DNA of 6,183 nucleotides from Gammaproteobacteria bacterium (GTDB lineage Bacteria; Pseudomonadota; Gammaproteobacteria; GRL18), in NCBI GenBank assembly GCA_013139395.1, contig WTAX01000520.1, positions 1 through 6,183 of the forward strand, read 5' to 3'. How positions within the stretch are numbered: the first letter of the stretch is position 1; every line of letters starts with the position of its first letter. Of this stretch, positions 6,032 through 6,183 are shown piece after piece. The notes under the pieces are model-generated. The model saw nothing but the letters and a program-made list of their open reading frames with translations. It searched no databases and was not told where the DNA came from. The position numbers and the translations under genes were made by a program.

Positions 6032-6183
6032 ATGTACCGTATACGTTTTCATGGTCGCGGTGGTCAGGGTATGAAAACCGCCAGCCGTATTCTGGGCACA
6101 GCCTTTTTTCTGGAAGGCTATGAAGTTCAGGACGCCCCCCGATATGGCGCCGAACGCCGTGGCGCGCCAATTTTCGCCTATGT
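6032..6183 (+). CDS. 2-oxoacid:acceptor oxidoreductase, gamma-type domain (partial, 5' end only)
   Basis: Fifty complete codons are present before the right edge. The protein begins [20 protein letters not shown], then has [17 protein letters not shown] (34-50). The GRGGQG motif and the P-x-YG-x-E-x-RG-x-P motif are the hallmarks of the gamma domain of pyruvate/2-ketoisovalerate:ferredoxin oxidoreductases. These enzymes convert a 2-oxoacid and CoA to acyl-CoA and CO2, passing electrons to ferredoxin, and can run in reverse. The gamma domain helps bind CoA and the partner subunits. Whether this is a stand-alone gamma subunit or the start of a fused protein cannot be seen. It lies 54 bases after the amino-acid dehydrogenase, with a strong AAGGAG site, so co-expression is likely. 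A branched-chain oxoacid substrate is suggested only by that neighbour. Confidence 0.88.
   Translation, partial: MYRIRFHGRGGQGMKTASRILGTAFFLEGYEVQDAPRYGAERRGAPIFAY

Noticed and set aside
5970..6170. Minus-strand open frame of 66 codons across the dehydrogenase-oxidoreductase junction
   Set aside because: It lies antisense to the clear GRGGQG-containing gene start, with no family resemblance.

Overview
The window looks like chromosomal DNA of a Gram-negative bacterium, most likely a gammaproteobacterium. The Pcm protein is close to the E. coli type, Shine-Dalgarno sites are mostly clear, and base composition is moderate. A methanotroph-, sulfur-oxidiser- or Legionella-like lineage would fit, because a phosphorylase of this kind paired with a PRPP-synthetase-like gene is familiar there. 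That placement is inference from memory, not from a search. No RNA genes, CRISPR array, insertion sequence or phage genes were seen.

Left part (1-2169, minus strand): two translationally coupled genes. A type 2 thymidine/AMP phosphorylase comes first. Its stop overlaps the start of an archaeal-style ribose-phosphate pyrophosphokinase, which runs off the left edge. A 382-bp divergent intergenic region (2170-2551) follows, with several small dyads and a consensus -10 box for the rightward operon.

Middle part (2552-4633, plus strand): a compact three-gene operon. It encodes an archaeal-type (COG2236-like) phosphoribosyltransferase, protein-L-isoaspartate O-methyltransferase (Pcm), and a Mut7-C RNase-domain protein with an N-terminal ubiquitin-like fold and a C-terminal zinc ribbon. 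The divergent genes together supply a phosphorylase, a PRPP synthase and a phosphoribosyltransferase. That is a coherent set for breaking nucleotides or nucleosides to base plus activated sugar and rebuilding nucleotides through PRPP. The other two genes suggest a wider macromolecule repair and salvage theme.

Right part (4634-6183, plus strand): a 210-bp intergenic region is dense in inverted repeats, with a 10-bp perfect long-range dyad, nested alternative stems and five copies of a YTATCAG word. It leads into an amino-acid dehydrogenase of the Glu/Leu/Phe/Val family, then the start of a 2-oxoacid:acceptor oxidoreductase gamma-type gene. The dehydrogenase lacks both residues that hold the glutamate side-chain carboxylate and resembles leucine dehydrogenase at those positions. 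The pair therefore suggests conversion of hydrophobic or branched-chain amino acids to 2-oxoacids and on to acyl-CoA, or the reverse. Coding DNA right of 4844 is visibly richer in G+C than the left part.

The most unusual items are the archaeal-like nucleotide salvage set and the structured leader upstream of the dehydrogenase.
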